DNA of 64,000 bases from Acanthococcus lagerstroemiae (taxonomy: Eukaryota; Arthropoda; Insecta; Hemiptera; Eriococcidae). The notes beneath the pieces are model-generated. The model saw only the letters and a program-made list of their open reading frames with translations, searched no databases and was not told where the DNA came from. The position numbers and the translations under genes are program-made. The stretch covers positions 55,822,122 to 55,886,121 of the forward strand of contig CM063108.1 in the NCBI GenBank assembly GCA_031841125.1, read 5' to 3'. This document shows, piece by piece, positions 22,086 to 35,124 of this stretch (its first letter is position 1; every line of letters begins with the position of its first letter).

Positions 22086-22744
22086 ATTATTTATCCTCTG
22101 CACCCTGTTCCTTGTTACCAAACCCAAATAAAGAGCATAGTTTTTGGAAGCAGACAGAAGATCGTAATAATGTATAAGTACACAAAATCACAATTTCTTA
22201 ATCCTAATACAAGTACTAAAAACTAAAAAGTCACATTTGTATAGGCTGCGTAACTGAAAGTTCGCGAAGTTGGTAGCCCTGAGTCACAAGGGTGATCATG
22301 GACGTTATCACCATAAGAATGCATATACTCGTAACTTGAATTCGCTTTTTCTAGTCAATAAAATGTTTTCTTGTGGCTTATAATAGATGAATTTAGAGAT
22401 TGAGGTCTCTAGTTTTCCTTTATGAACTTTAAACAGCTCCATTTTTCATGTATTAGTTGCTTACTAGCGCGTTTTGTACCAATGGTAAACTTCCATAGGA
22501 AAACAGTAATTGGGAAATCAACTTATTCATCCAACTAGAGCGAATAAAGTGCATTAAATTACCTTGCAGCATGAACTAGAGACTTCAAGCTTGAATTTGA
22601 CATGTTATATTATGACTAAAAAAAAAATCTGTTTTCTGCAGTTACGGAAGCTTCAAAGTATACCAACTTTACACGTCTTCTTATGGGAACATCAACCTTG
22701 ATCACCTTTGCAGGAGGTCGACACTAGCGAACCTGGTCACAGTT

Positions 22745-23040
22745 ACACCGCCTATTAAGAAAAACAATTTTATTCAAGTTTTCTGGTGACTTTGATGTCT
22801 GTCTTCCTCCTTGAGTGTACCCCACGACTGAAAATAACTACTCAGATGCCGCAGATGTAGCCTGAATGCCAAAATACGTGAATGCGATATTTTTTGGTCC
22901 GGAATCATAGTATTTTGCCCAGAATGTAACTGGCTCTTCGATCATTTCCATAGGCATTGCTAGGAATTCCATAACTTTTGCTTTTGCCTTACTCGTATTC
23001 TTAAAGAAACTGGTAGAATGTCCAGAACCCTGAAAGTACA
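22745..23040 (-). pseudogene. hAT transposase C-terminal remnant
   Basis: Minus-strand translation gives KVMEFLAMPMEMIEEPVTFW, YFGIQATSAASE, a stop, then LFSVVG and SKSPENLNKIVFLNR. This is the hAT C-terminal dimerisation domain (usual pattern: EEYLxxP...DPLxxW...ATSxxSERxFSxAG...RxxLxPexVxxLxFLxxN). The TAG inside SE-LFS and the missing rest of the protein show it is dead. A further minus-strand frame at 23373-23678 may be an upstream piece of the same element but is not convincing alone. Confidence 0.8.
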
Positions 23041-24049
23041 CATAATGAATCTTAAATTCATAATACTGTGTTTTCAATTTAAAAAACCTACAAAATGAGT
23101 ACAGTTCAGAAGTTTGATTAAGGATCAACAAAATTCCACGCTGACATTATTTCATGTTAATTAGCACTGACTAGTGGGGAAAAGGAGGAAGGGGTCTACG
23201 AATTCTGATTCTGGTTTATGTTATCATCGTTCAAGTAAGACCAAATGCCTCTGTATGAATTAGTAGTGACATCTACTCGAGATGCGATTCGTCCAATTTT
23301 CGGACGAATCTTTATGTTTATACAGTGCTTCGCTTAATTCCAAAATAAGCTTCTTGACGGCGCTCTGGTAGTTCAATTCGTTAATAAAATCTTTATCGCC
23401 ATATCTTTTATTAAGTACCGTTGCAATACTGGGACAAAATAGAAAACAGAAATAAAATACAAGAAATCTCTACCAGTTAGCAAACCTGCCCTAAATATTA
23501 ACCTGCGGCATGCAATTTTTTCATATTTTTCCAATCGAATGGCACAGGATTCAGTCAGATGTTCGATGAAATTCACTGATGCTGCTAGAAAGTTATCCTT
23601 CTCTAGAAGTTTTCTTAAATGCAAGTACACGCAGGTATTTTTCATATAATGAAAATGTGAGATCCTATACAAATACACTGAACTACCAATACCGCAAACT
23701 CCATTTAAAATACATTGAGCGCTTTTGGACGCGACATCTAGCAGCAGGGATTGTTACTATGATAATTCATCATTGTGCTCACCAACACTAGACAGAGCGA
23801 AAACACACACAATTGATGAAACGCAAGTAGTACCAAACCCTGCCACCAGGATTTTCATAACATCGATGTTTCCAGTATTGGTAGTTCAGTGCATTTGTCC
23901 TATGCAAGAAACAGCAATAATAATTGACTAAAAATATGTGGATCGGAAAGAAAAATGACCTTGACAACCTGTTCATTTGCTCGGGATCAATTTGGAATAT
24001 GAGATTGTCTCGAGAAATTAGGAAATTGATGTACATTTGATCTCCTGTT

Positions 24050-24210
24050 GGCAGGCCCAGATGACCATGATCTTAGTTATGATCTGAGATATTTTTTAAT
24101 GAAAAGTGATCTTTGGTTCGAAATTTGTTGTATTTTTCAGTTTTTAAATAATGATCTGCAGATCGTGATCTTGGATCACTCGATTCATGGTCTTGCCAAT
24201 CTCTACCCGT
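24050..24210. repeat. GATC-rich MITE-like repeat, copy 1
   Basis: Many GATC words (CCATGATCTTAGTTATGATC, GATCTGCAGATCGTGATC) between ends TTGGCAGGCCCAGATGACC and GGTCTTGCCAA, which are roughly inverted. A longer relative is at 36765-37081. Confidence 0.5.
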
Positions 24211-27059
24211 GTAACTTGAACTGACTGCACTATCACACCAGCTCCAAGTCTAGCATGGGTATACTGGAATCATCTGAACGACTCTTCTACTTCGTCATGA
24301 AATGAAGGTGAATAATAACCTCCCGTGAACATTTTTTGAACAATACGATAGCACTCACTATCCGTATGATCGTATGCTCATTTCCTCACATGCATCAGAA
24401 TTTGACTGGTGTCTTTGTAGATCCTCACCGTTAGTTTGATTAGATTACTGTGAAGTTGAACCTTAATGATAACGGTTCTGTAACTTTATGGTCAAGCTAA
24501 AAAATTGGAATTTTCTTGTTCCTAGCTGGAAATTGTTCAGTGCGTCATATTTCTGCATTCGATGCATATATTTGTACGTAGTATAACTATCTACAAGATC
24601 TTACTTATGATGTATAATGCATCATTCCATCTTACATAACAAGTCTTGAAGCAGAGGGGTAATGCAGATGAGAGAATTACTGAGCGTGTAATTCATGTTG
24701 GAAGTTGTTTACGCCAGCGAAAGTAAAATTAAACACCGTGGCCATTTTAAATGAAATATTTTTTTTCAAAACTGATCAAGCCCTATTTTGTTTTTCGTAT
24801 TCCAGATAATTTTTCGTACTTGAGAACCTCGAACACTCAAATTCTGCGGTCAACAAATCTTGGATAGGGACATTATCATTCACCTGCAGTTTTCCCCGAG
24901 TACATCGATCTGATGGATTTGCCGATGATAGTCTTTAATCAAAATAATAATAAATGAAAAACAAAGAAACCTAGCGTTACGTGAAGTTATCTAACTTTAC
25001 CGGGCTTGTTGATGACCTTATCACTGGGAAACACAACTTACCGCGAAGCAAAGTCATTAACGAAAATGATAACACCGCACATTAATCAAGAAATAACTGT
25101 AACTTTTACTCTGCCTGTTTTTTTCATCAAAACTATTTATAAATAATGTGTGATGAAACTGATTCATCAACAGCTGACTGACCGGACTGATGTTGAATTG
25201 ATGCTTTTGGGTTGTGTCTTGTATACGAGTCTACATTTGTATTACATACAATTCATGTCGGTTGTTTTGATGTAAAACTATTTATGATGGCTCCCTTTTA
25301 TGAATCTCTGTGACGTACTGATGCTGACCTTACTTTCATTTCATTATCGTTACGGCTTTCGATCAACATTCAAATCACATTTGGCAGTTCTAATTTCGTA
25401 ACCTGATGATGTCTTCCTCAAACCTTATTATCACGTTATGATTCCGATACAAAAGCTGTGTTGTTTGCTTGCAATAGAACTTTCTTGATTAGGTTATTGT
25501 CAGTTGTCCGTCCCTGTCATTGCTACCATATCGACTGACAGGATTAAATGAAATGTCTTCACAAAAATCCGAATGTAAGATGAAGGTTGAAGTTTTGATG
25601 ATTAATTTGTACCCTCGTGTCCTGGATAATTTGATAGTGCTGCATTAAGGCGTTACCAGTTTCATCAGCTGGATGTTCCTGTAGGCAGATCGGAGTCCCG
25701 ATGGGGTAGATTGGTCTAGGGGAGATCCTTATTTCCGAGTTGAAACAAGTCATAACATGTCTAGGTATTCGACGGTAACTAAGTTTCATTAAGCTTTTGT
25801 TCCTAGTATCAAAGACACGTACAAGTCATTGAGGAGTTGTCTAGGAACATGAAGTGTTTTTCAGATTGCATATTCTAGACGGAGGAGGGAATTTCTCATC
25901 ACCTATTCAGATTGACTGTCTATACTTCGATCCTGTTTGAGTACTAGTTGAGAAATGTAAGATACTTCATGTGCATATAATATCTTATTATCAAAGTTGA
26001 AAGTGTTAGAAAAGCTCCAAGGTTAGAGAAATAAGTTCCACGTTAGAATCTGATAGCAGATTAGAAAGTTCCAAAGTAATAAGTTGTAAGTTCGAATTTG
26101 ATGGCAGATTTTTATTTCGGTTCGTTGCTTCTTGGATTCGGTTTTATAACCTCTGCAGTTTCAATATGTGTATGTGCATGATGAGTACTTTCTTTTGGCT
26201 CGCCAACCAAAATGGGGCATTTTGTATAAATAAAGGGGCACCGAACGAAAGACTGCAGTGAACTGTATATGAAATTTTGCCCGACAAACAATATGAGAAC
26301 TGGGGACAGAATCTAGTACATGAGGTCTGGACGTTCTCGTTAAGAGGGTTTGAATTGTCATTCTGGTTCTTCATTAGGCATTGCCGGTTGTTCTACTGGT
26401 ACGAATTATTAATTCATTGGGAGGAATCAGCCGTCGAAATGCACTGAGTATTTTGGCTCGAATAGCTGTGCAACTTGTTTATCCTGCTTTCTGGGCTATG
26501 GAAATTAGAACACGGATGACAATGAATAAAACGAAGGGAAGTATTGTAATTATTATTCTACTCATTTGAATAATTTGGATGAGAGCTGCAATCCTGTTAC
26601 GGTTTTATTGCACAAATATGTAGTACGGATCATTGTTTTTGCATGGAGTAAGTTCATCTATATGTCTCAGTGGAAATTAGGACAGCTGATTTCGTCTCCT
26701 TGATCTGGATCCTGAATTCGTTATCGACTGCAACACTATGGGACTCCGCAGGGTTCCATTAAATGATGTTTCATCTTCATAACTGGTAGATTAGTAATTT
26801 GAAAGTCACTATTCGTTCTTTGTTAAACGGTAATATACAAAAATCATGATTGTTGGTTACATAGACGTGGGCTGCTGCTCGTTCCAAATGAAGCGAGAAT
26901 GATTCTTGAGTAGTTCGAAGATACTTGTAGTAACTCTTCTTGAAATAATCGTACTCTGCCTTCTCATTCTCACAAAGGCCCTAGAATCTTCAGTGACAAA
27001 TTTTGACTGGGCGGCTTGAAATAGGCATTGGCAAATCTAGATCCATTATCGGGAGATTT

Positions 27060-27430
27060 AGCTTGAGCGAAAGAGTACGAGACAAGTAGGCAGAGAGTAG
27101 ACTGACAGGCAGATAGCAGGGCTTTTTTCTCTATTTTCTCTTCTGTATGTTGAGATATTCTGAAAGCTTACCTCCTCTTCCTCCTCGCCTATCAAAGAGA
27201 AGCTGAGTGGGTCGCCTGTGTAATGAGTTTAAAAAGTTTCGTGGGAAGATGTGTTGTAAGATTTACTCCGATACAAGCAGGGAAAGATGGCAGTCAGCCA
27301 AAGCGAGATGGACATTCAGCTTTTGTCTAGTAGCCAAGGCAGTCGGATAAACAAAAAGAAGAGTAGATAGAAAGATAGATACTTAGAGAGGCAGGCAGAC
27401 AGGTGAACAAGCTGGCAGATAAAGATAGCA
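27060..27430. repeat. decayed GACA/GGCA simple-sequence tracts
   Basis: Two patches, near 27085-27120 and 27355-27425, contain imperfect runs of AGACAGGCAGACAGG and AGATAGATA type words. Confidence 0.5.
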
Positions 27431-28274
27431 TCAATTTTTCGATAGCTGCAAAGTAAGTGCCTTCCTAAGTTTGGCGACTCTTCTGAAATGGTGAACAATC
27501 CATTTACTCTTCCTTCATTTTTTACCCGAAACTTTGAATGTGCCTGCTTAGTAAGTTGTATAGTTATGGTAGTTTTGTACTGAAGAGATCGAACCTTCAA
27601 TATCTATGTACCAGTTTTGTTTTAAGTTGAATATATCAGTGTTGAAACTGAGTTCAGTGGCCGTTTTCATCAGTGAACCGACCTTCTCAGTGTATTTTGT
27701 AATAAATTCGACCTCCCGCTTCTTCCTCTCCGCTCTCCACATGTGCCTTAGTTTAATTTTCATGTTATGTACAAAGTGTGGCTGAAAATGAATTCCGCGG
27801 TCCTCAAAACCTAGAATACAGCGTTCTGGCTATGTACGTTGACTTCATCAATTTTCACCCCTCACCTATCCGTAGCTGCCGCAATTTTTTGATTGGAATC
27901 AAATCATTACCCAAACTAGGTTCAGCGACTCTTTACACGTATGAAACGACATCCATATTGCTTTATGTGACGTCTTCAAGTTGGAACCCCCGCCCCCTGA
28001 TACTATGAACGGCTGTTTAGGTATAATCTGTATGATTATATTAAGAAAGATTTCATTTATGAATCATGAATTTTCGTTAATGGTTTCTAGGGGTTTATAT
28101 TTGTTATTGTTTGCTTGCAGTCCAGGCAGCGAAAGTGTAATAACGGTCCATTTTTATTTTCAAGTTTGTTAGACACCCTGTAATAGTGACAGAATACACC
28201 TTTGTTTGGCCCCTGTCTCAGTTTGAACAGCTTTTGCGGTCTGATGCTTACCTATTGTTAATTCTGTTGTTTGA

Positions 28275-29150
28275 TTTCAAGATAGTCTCTGAATAATCTG
28301 GATGTCTTTGCTGTCGAATCCTATCTCTTTGAAAATTTGGATGAATGGTTTATGTTTAACAGTATCAAATGCTTTCTCATAGTTCATGAAACAAATGAAG
28401 ACATAATTCTGATGATCGTAGTACTTTTGGAAGAGATTATTCATTGCAGAGAGGGCTTCTCGTGTTCTTACTTGTTTTTTTAAAACCAAATTATGTATCT
28501 CCAGTTTAGGCTTCGCATTTTGAGTATTTGCGGTGCTGAATGACACGTAGGAAGGTTTAATATGTGGCTCTTCGAAGAAATCATCCTGCATTCAGAACAT
28601 GCTTTGGCAGTTGACTTCTTTGGCAGTGGTACAAAAGTAGTTTTCAGCTAGCCCATTGGAATTTCTCTTGAGTCATAGATTTTATTAAGTTATGTTGTTA
28701 GAATTATTGAATTCACACGTTTCAGTATCTCATCTCCGCCTGGTTCTTTACCATTCTTTACATACTGTAAAGTGTGGGTATTCTATTTCTGACTGTAATA
28801 TTGGTAGACCAGTATCAAGAGCTTCTACTTCGGTTAGTCGGCCCCTTCGCAGAATAATTCTGTTATATAATTTTCCCATTGTTGGAGTACTCTTTGTGGT
28901 TCTGCTAGAACTTAGTTTGCATCATAATGCAACTGGGTTTCGATTCCTAAATTTTCCGTTTATGACTTTAATCTTTTTATAGAAATTGTATGAGTCATAG
29001 AGTTTCAAGAATTTTTCAGCTTCTATACATATTGTTCTTCTGTCCATTTCAGTGTAGCTTCTCTGGTGTATCTCGGATTTTTTTTGTGAATTTTCTTGTT
29101 GTATGTTTGTTTTTCTCTTCTTCATTTTCTCAAGTATCTTATCAGTCATC
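28275..29150 (-). pseudogene. LINE reverse transcriptase fragment
   Basis: Read on the minus strand: RRTICIEAEKFLKLYDSYNF and YKKIKVINGKFRNRNPVAL (linker before RT), then after decayed sequence KQVRTREALSAMNNLFQKYY, VFICFMNYEKAFDTVKHKPF and IQIFKEIGFDSKDIQIIQ, the RT blocks with the FxxYEKAFDxVKH motif. Same broad LINE group as 3717-5165. Multiple stops. Confidence 0.8.
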
Positions 29151-29499
29151 CAGCATTTGAACTTAACCTTAACCCTTTTGCTTGTTCGAATTTTAACTCT
29201 AGGTGTTTGTATTGCATTACTGCGAATTTTTTTCTATGTTGAAGGTGTCTAACGGGTATGAAAACACGCAACACAAGAAAATAGCGTGATTTTGGCTCAA
29301 AGTAGTATGAAAGCATGAAAATGGCATGATTTTTCACTATTTCATTGTAAAGGCATGATTTTTTAATATTTTAATTCTAAAATTTTTTCGCTTTCAAGTA
29401 AAATGATAACTATATATTATTGTCCCTGCAGTTTTCTGACCTGAAACTATGCAACCCTGGTAGATAATGTTTATATATTTTTCCGTTAAGAGTGCTCTG

Positions 29500-29815
29500 A
29501 GCAGGGTTCGAAAGTCAGCCGATAGTCCATAGCTGTAAGTCGAAAGTCGATGAATAGCCTGTAAACAAAGCCGAAAGTTGATAGCTTCAGCCAATTCTGT
29601 GAAAGTCAAAAGCTGTAAGCATGAACCATATTCTTCCGGATTCTTAGCAAGGCTTCAAAACAAAGTCAAATTTGTTCAGAAAAATGATTAACTTTGCAGG
29701 TTTATTGTACTGATTGATGGAAAAATTCTGGAAAGCTGATAGCCGAAAGCTTTAGAATTTTTCTGACTTCAGCCAAAAATCGGAAGCCTTAGCCGAATCA
29801 GAGATAGCCAAGGTA
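29500..29815. repeat. AGCCGAAAGCTGATAGC-rich degenerate repeat
   Basis: Words such as GTCAGCCGATAG, AGTCGAAAGTCGATGA, AGCCGAAAGTTGATAGCTT and GCTGATAGCCGAAAGC recur, with GCCGAATCAGAGATAGCC at the right end. Interpreted as a MITE with a repetitive interior; ends not resolved. Confidence 0.4.
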
Positions 29816-29829
29816 ACGTTTGTTTTAAG

Positions 29830-30450
29830 TTTGCTATTAAAAAAAAAAAACAAGGTTTTTTAGTTTGCAACTTAGAATTGATCTTTCTATTGACTTTTGA
29901 GTGATGGCTATTTTATGAAGAGTTTTAATGGTTATAGAGGCCATGTTTGTCACCCGTATGTTAATAATGGGGCAATGCACGTGTTGAAAATTTTGCTTTT
30001 TTGGTGCTTTTTATAAGGGCTCTTGTATATTATTATTTTTTTTTTGAGAGACCAAAACTTGTTCAATGCTTACGATATTCTTATTTCTGTCTTTTTTTCA
30101 GTACGATCTGCTGCTGATATTAGTTGCCTTAAGTAAGTTGCCTTTTCCATCGTTTCTATTTCCTTCCCATATACCATCATTTTGTTAACTTTTTGGTATT
30201 TGTAACATTAATGTTCTAATCCTGATCCTTCACCTTGTGGAACTAGCTCTCTGATCATTTCCCCTCTCTCTACCCCCATCCCCCAAGTTGGAGAGGAGAA
30301 TTACATCATCAGCAAGTTCAAAGTTAGCGATTCTTCCTCCACTGATGCTTATTTTTTTATGAAAGGCATGTCGAATACGAAATACCTATGGTCGAAAATA
30401 AGGGCCACCCTAGTCGATCAGTGGTCCCCTAATAAATTGACCTTAGGTCA
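29830..30450. other. intronic DNA without recognised features
   Basis: Contains A and T homopolymer runs near 29840 and 30035 and nothing I can assign, apart from the AATAAA at 30456-30451 (minus) noted for the candidate exon. Confidence 0.5.
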
Positions 30451-30507
30451 TTTATTGACTCCTTGCTAGACTCTTCTCAAATCGGATAAAAATATTAGTT
30501 GGACTCG

Positions 30508-30648
30508 TTAACAGCTTGCAGCTTTGCCATAGACCGTCTTGCTCCTCTCTTCCGACTCCTGTGGTGGCTCGTCCTTGGTTTTGAAAATGGATTTTCGCCG
30601 TTCTCCGGGATCGATACTCGGCAGTTTCAAGTGTTCGCTCGTCCATTC
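30508..30648 (-). CDS. possible terminal coding exon, minus strand, unknown product
   Basis: On the minus strand a good acceptor (TTTAATTTTCAG) at 30649-30660 is followed by 46 open codons beginning EWTSEHLKLPSIDPGERRKS and ending YGKAASC, then TAA. The peptide is hydrophilic and charged with no motif I recognise. An AATAAA polyadenylation signal lies at 30456-30451, about 50 nt past the stop. This combination fits the last exon of a gene nested antisense in numb intron 1. I could not find upstream exons, and the frame also stays open a short way across the acceptor, so it may equally be a chance frame or a gene fragment. Confidence 0.25.
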   Translation of the reverse strand, partial: EWTSEHLKLPSIDPGERRKSIFKTKDEPPQESEERSKTVYGKAASC

Positions 30649-30741
30649 CTGAAAATTAAACATCGTTGTGGAAAATTGGTGATGAAAAAAACACGCTTCG
30701 TGTAAGTCGTGTTTATTCAAACTCTGCTCTTCGTGTGTATC

Positions 30742-30757
30742 GCCTTCGTGGCGCAAT

Positions 30758-30797
<40 letters not shown>

Positions 30798-30814
30798 GAG
30801 CCCACCCGGGGGCG
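30742..30814 (+). tRNA. tRNA-Asn(GTT): tRNA-Asn (anticodon GTT)
   Basis: A complete 73-nt cloverleaf without intron or encoded CCA. Acceptor GCCTTCG pairs with CGGGGGC (two G-T wobbles), D stem GCGC/GCGC, anticodon stem TTCGG/CCGAA with loop CTGTTAA giving anticodon GTT at 30775-30777, and T arm GGTGG-TTCGAGC-CCACC; the discriminator base is G. A-box (GGCGCAATGG) and B-box (GGTTCGAGCC) promoter elements are intact. The sequence is near-identical to insect tRNA-Asn as I recall it. It decodes AAC/AAU. It sits inside numb intron 1 on the same strand. No T-run terminator lies immediately downstream; the first long T run starts about 50 bp away, in sequence that looks like the end of a hAT element. 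Confidence 0.95.
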
Positions 30815-30828
30815 TTCAGTTTGCAGGG

Positions 30829-32615
30829 TTAGCACTTGGTCACTATGAATTGTGACTTGTCACTTTTTTTTTGGCAAGTCATTATTTTTCTCTATTTCTT
30901 GAAAAAAAAGTCACTATCTTCATAAAGAGAAAGAGAAAAAATCTTAGCCGGAACAATAGAAATATAATTTAAAAATTCATTAGCGATGAAATTTGACACC
31001 TAAAATGTCTATTCTACATTTTCGATGTAAAATGTGTAAAATACGCGTAGAATGTGTAGAATGCCTAAAACGAGTAAAATGCTATATAACCACCCAAACC
31101 AAAAAGCCAATAAAATTCAATTGAAATCTCTGCAGAAAATGAAATTGTTCATTAATTTAATTTGAAATGTAATTAATTAATTTTACTTTCTTACGAATTT
31201 ACGTTTGTAAAAAGACGAAAGATGTAAATAAAAAAGAAGTTTTATAATTTTTTATTCGTTGAATGAACGTATTCTATGCATTTCACGTATTCTACACATT
31301 CTACACGAATTTCGGGCTATTCTGTTTCTTGAAAGAGTATACCAGATGATTCCAAGCAGAAGCATTTGATGAAACTAAGTACAATATAATTTCTGACTGT
31401 TTGAAGAGTAGTATTTTTGAGGCAGAATTGTACCTTATTTCATGTTGTGCTGAGCTATTCTCAAAATTCACTGCAGTTTTCCGGAAGGAGAAATCGTTGA
31501 TTTACTTCTTATATGAAGAGTTGAAGAGATTGCTAACAACCTTGATTAACAGAATTTGTAATAAGAGATTAAAATTTGAAGAGTTATTTTCTACAGAGAA
31601 CTTGTTACCATAATATAATGAAGTTGTGTTGCCAGATCAAGTTACCAAAATTTTGAGATGAAAGATAAAGATATGTTGGTATTTCAGAATAATGTGCGTC
31701 AATTTTATGAAGCAGCAGTCTCACATCTAGGAGAATAAAGTATTTTAAATCCGAGACAAACGTTCATACGCCACTTTAGATTTCTACTACCAGCTCAAAT
31801 CAAGGGTCAGAATTCAACAAGGGAAATTAAACAAATGCGTGAAGATAATACTAGTTAAACTAGGATTAGATTTAAAAATCGACAAAACTGTAGATAAGTT
31901 GAAAATTCTACAGTATAAAATGCGTTGCAATGAATCTGCCACGAACAAGAATGAAAATATTTCTGTGATAGATTTCTGGAAGGAAATATTTGAAACTAAA
32001 CCACCCTCTGGAGACTACGAGTTCCCAAATTTAACAACATTGGTGAAAGTCTCTATCTTAATATATCATGGTAGCGCAGAAGTGGAAAGATCATTTTCTG
32101 ATTCTGCCAATATATGTTGACAGAGGAGAATACATGTATGTCAGCTGACATGTTGAATGCTAGACTTGTTATAAAGAACGCACTAAAACAATATGGAAAT
32201 AGAATTGAATTCGTTCCTATTACAAGAGAGCTTTGAAAATGGCCAGAGAGGCTTGTGCTGTTTATAAAGCTGAGATAGAGAGACGGAAGCAAGACGCTGA
32301 TCAAGCTAAAAGTAGAAGCGGCAAGAAGAAGAAAGTGAAGAATCAAAAAATAATAGCTAATGAGAAGAAAAGCCTCGAAGAGTTGAAAAGTGATTTAAAG
32401 AAGAAAAAAAGATACAGTTGGCTGAAGAACTAAAGGCCCACAGTGATACTGTCAGCATTGGAAATAAGAAATTAAAAGTAGCCATTGAAAAGAATGTTCT
32501 AGCAGCTGTTAGAGTTGCCCAAGCTATAATCGCTGATGCAAATTCATTGAAAGATGAGAGTAAGTATCTCTACAGAAACGCACATCTCTTAAGAAGAGAA
32601 TTGAGAAAATATTAA
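30829..32615 (+). pseudogene. hAT-type transposase remnant with coiled-coil tail
   Basis: Possible left end CAGGGTTAGCACTTGG at 30829. Coding traces: SIFEAELYLISCCAELFSKF then KEKSLIYFLYEELKRLL (31401-31613), and DFWKEIF with ILIYHGSAEVERSFSDSANI (31839-32120), the hAT dimerisation motif (xxHGNAxVERxFS). After a stop and frame change a lysine/glutamate-rich helix follows (32233-32433) and AVRVAQAIIADANSLKDE (32418-32615). Relatives in other insects end in the same kind of coiled-coil tail (recollection). At least three stops or frame changes; the N-terminal zinc finger and catalytic region are missing or unrecognisable. It lies directly downstream of the tRNA-Asn gene. Confidence 0.7.
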
Positions 32616-33178
32616 GTTAATTGAATTTCTAAAAGTAAAAACTAAAAAATGAGGATTCAACTCAACTTGTCAAGTCTAAATTAAAAGTTTGACTTGGAAT
32701 ATTTTTCGTCTCATTGATTAATGCTTATTATTTTATTTTAAGGTTTGTTTTTTTGGATAGTAATTAACAAAGTAAATAATTTTAGTAGATCACCCAAAAA
32801 GTTTGAATTTTTCCGGTCTCATTAATTAATGATTATTATTTTAGGGATTGGTTTTTGTGGCAAGTTAAATGATTTCAGTAGATTACCTAAACAGTTCAAT
32901 CAACTTTGAATTTTTCTAGTCTTGTGTGATTAATAGTTACCTCTAAGGATTTTGTCTGTTCGCTATTCCATTGTCGTTGTTATATTTTAAGCTTTGTTTC
33001 TTCGTACACTTGACTATATCAAAGTCAAATTGCAAATTTTTCTGATCCCATTAATAAGTTCTTATCATTGTTCATATTTAAAGTCTATGTCGTGTGCAGC
33101 TTATTTCAGCTTATTTTTTTAAATAGCTGGGTTTATATCATAATACAAATTATAAATGGCAACAAAATTTTACGGTAT

Positions 33179-33517
33179 CAAGGTGTCTACTGGTGCTGAA
33201 AAGTCCTGAATTTTGAAAGTAGGTCCTAAACGTCCTGAAAAGTGCCGAAATTTAAAAAAGAAAATTGAAAAGTCTTTCATGTTTGTTGAAAATGCTCAAA
33301 AATAATTTTGGTGCCATTCTTATGATTGTTCATTAATCTATATTCACAAGGAGGTTGGAAGTGAGGAATCAAAAAGGAGAGACGGGGTAAAGGGGATGAA
33401 ACAATTGGAAACAAAAAAAAAAGATTTGTACACCCAGGAAAAAATGGAAAATACGTGGGCTACAGTCCTGCGAAGGGTCCTGAAAAAGTGTACTTTTTAA
33501 TTTCTGTAGACACCCTG
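33179..33517. mobile_element. hAT-like MITE with AGTCCTGAA interior
   Basis: Ends CAAGGTGTCTAC and GTAGACACCCTG are inverted repeats with one mismatch. The interior has repeated AAAAGTCCTGAA and AAACGTCCTGAAAAGT words. This resembles a widespread insect MITE type with CAGGGTGTCTAC ends. No target duplication seen. Confidence 0.65.
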
Positions 33518-35124
33518 TGTATACCCCAAAAAGTATCTTGAAGTAAAAATTGAGGTATTTTTGTTGCAGTCACTATTTAGTCGCTATAAATATCTTCTCA
33601 GGTCACTATTTCACCATTATTCTGGCGAAACTGAGCGGCAGTTCTGAATTTGACGCCGAATTTGCATTCGTTTCCGAAACGTGCACTGTATTCGTCATTC
33701 GATTCGTCTATCGAAATAATCGCCTTGGTTGTCCGGGTAATTTATTGCTAAGCTTGCATTTGTCTCGAATTAGATACCTGGATGATCAGTTTTCCGGAGA
33801 AGCTGGATCGTGAACTTCCTGTGTCGTCGGTTTTATCCAGAGTGAGTCATCACAATCGGTATCATCGATTGGGTTTGTCGTATTCGCAGAATGATCTTAA
33901 TTTATGCATATCGCGTCTGTCATAATGAGCAGAGACGGTGATGGCACAGTCATGATTTTCGAGGAAGAGGCGAAGAGTACCCAGTCCGGTATTTTTGTGT
34001 CAACACCGTGCCTGTTTCGAGTACATTTTGAACAAAAATACACGATGAACGAGGAAGGCGCTAATAGGCCTAATTTAGCTCCGTAATCCGACGATGGGAC
34101 GCGCGACGTGTGCAGATAAAAGACGCACTCGAAATCAAGCGTGTGTTAGCCTCACTTTTATTTTTTTGATTCTCTCCCACGATTTAATGACACCACATAC
34201 ACTGTATAGGCCTAACGATATTGGTCGAGTGGGTTTCCTTCACGTGTCACGCTGAAACAACTCGTGTGCACTTGGTAAGGGCATCGTGTATTATGGTGTC
34301 GCAATTAAAATTCACACTGGATCGGGGTTGTGCGTTGACGTAATCGAGGGTAATTACATGGCAAAAGCGGTTATAATCCTCCTTTGAGCAGCAAGAAGAA
34401 CAAAATACGTATAGATTAGGGTGTCTCCTATTTCGTAAATTTTCGGATTTTGGACGGGACAACCTCTCACGTTTCTTCGATATCGTAATATGAAAGTAAC
34501 GTCACACAATTTTCAATTTTTTTGACTGATGTTAACCCGTGCTCTGTGGGCCTTATTTAATATGTGATTTGCACAAGGATTGTCCGGGAAACCCTTCGAT
34601 TTTACTGAAGAAAAAGGATGATCTGCAATAAACAGGCCCCAAAAGTGGATGAAATTCGGAACATTTTCAAAACATGGAGTTTCTGGGTTCAAAATTGAGT
34701 TTTGAACTAGACACCATTCTACTCGTCTTACAACTCAGTTTAGTCTGTGTTATAATGAGTAAAGGTCGGGTGGGCTTACTATCCTAATTACTGCCCTAAA
34801 GATTTTTTTGAATCTCACCGTGGTGACACAGCCTATGGCTCAAAGTGGGCAAACATGTGTTTATGACAGAACAACGAGGACCCCAGATGCCACCCTCCTC
34901 CGCATTTACTCGCTGCCTTTTAACAAATTCTAACGATATAGCCTTCACTTTCGATATCACCTAGAATAAAGGATTTTTTTCAACTATTTATTATTGGACT
35001 GTCCGAGAGCATACACTAATACTGTGAATGGATAATATGAATCGCGTTTCTATTTGACTTTGACCAATGCCTTAGTCAGTAGTTATGACAGTTACAGTAA
35101 TTGTGCATAATTACATTAAATTTC

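Noticed and set aside
23373..23678. Upstream part of the hAT transposase at 22745-23040
   Set aside because: Orientation and position fit, but no hAT motif can be pointed to in the translation, so it was not added to that feature.
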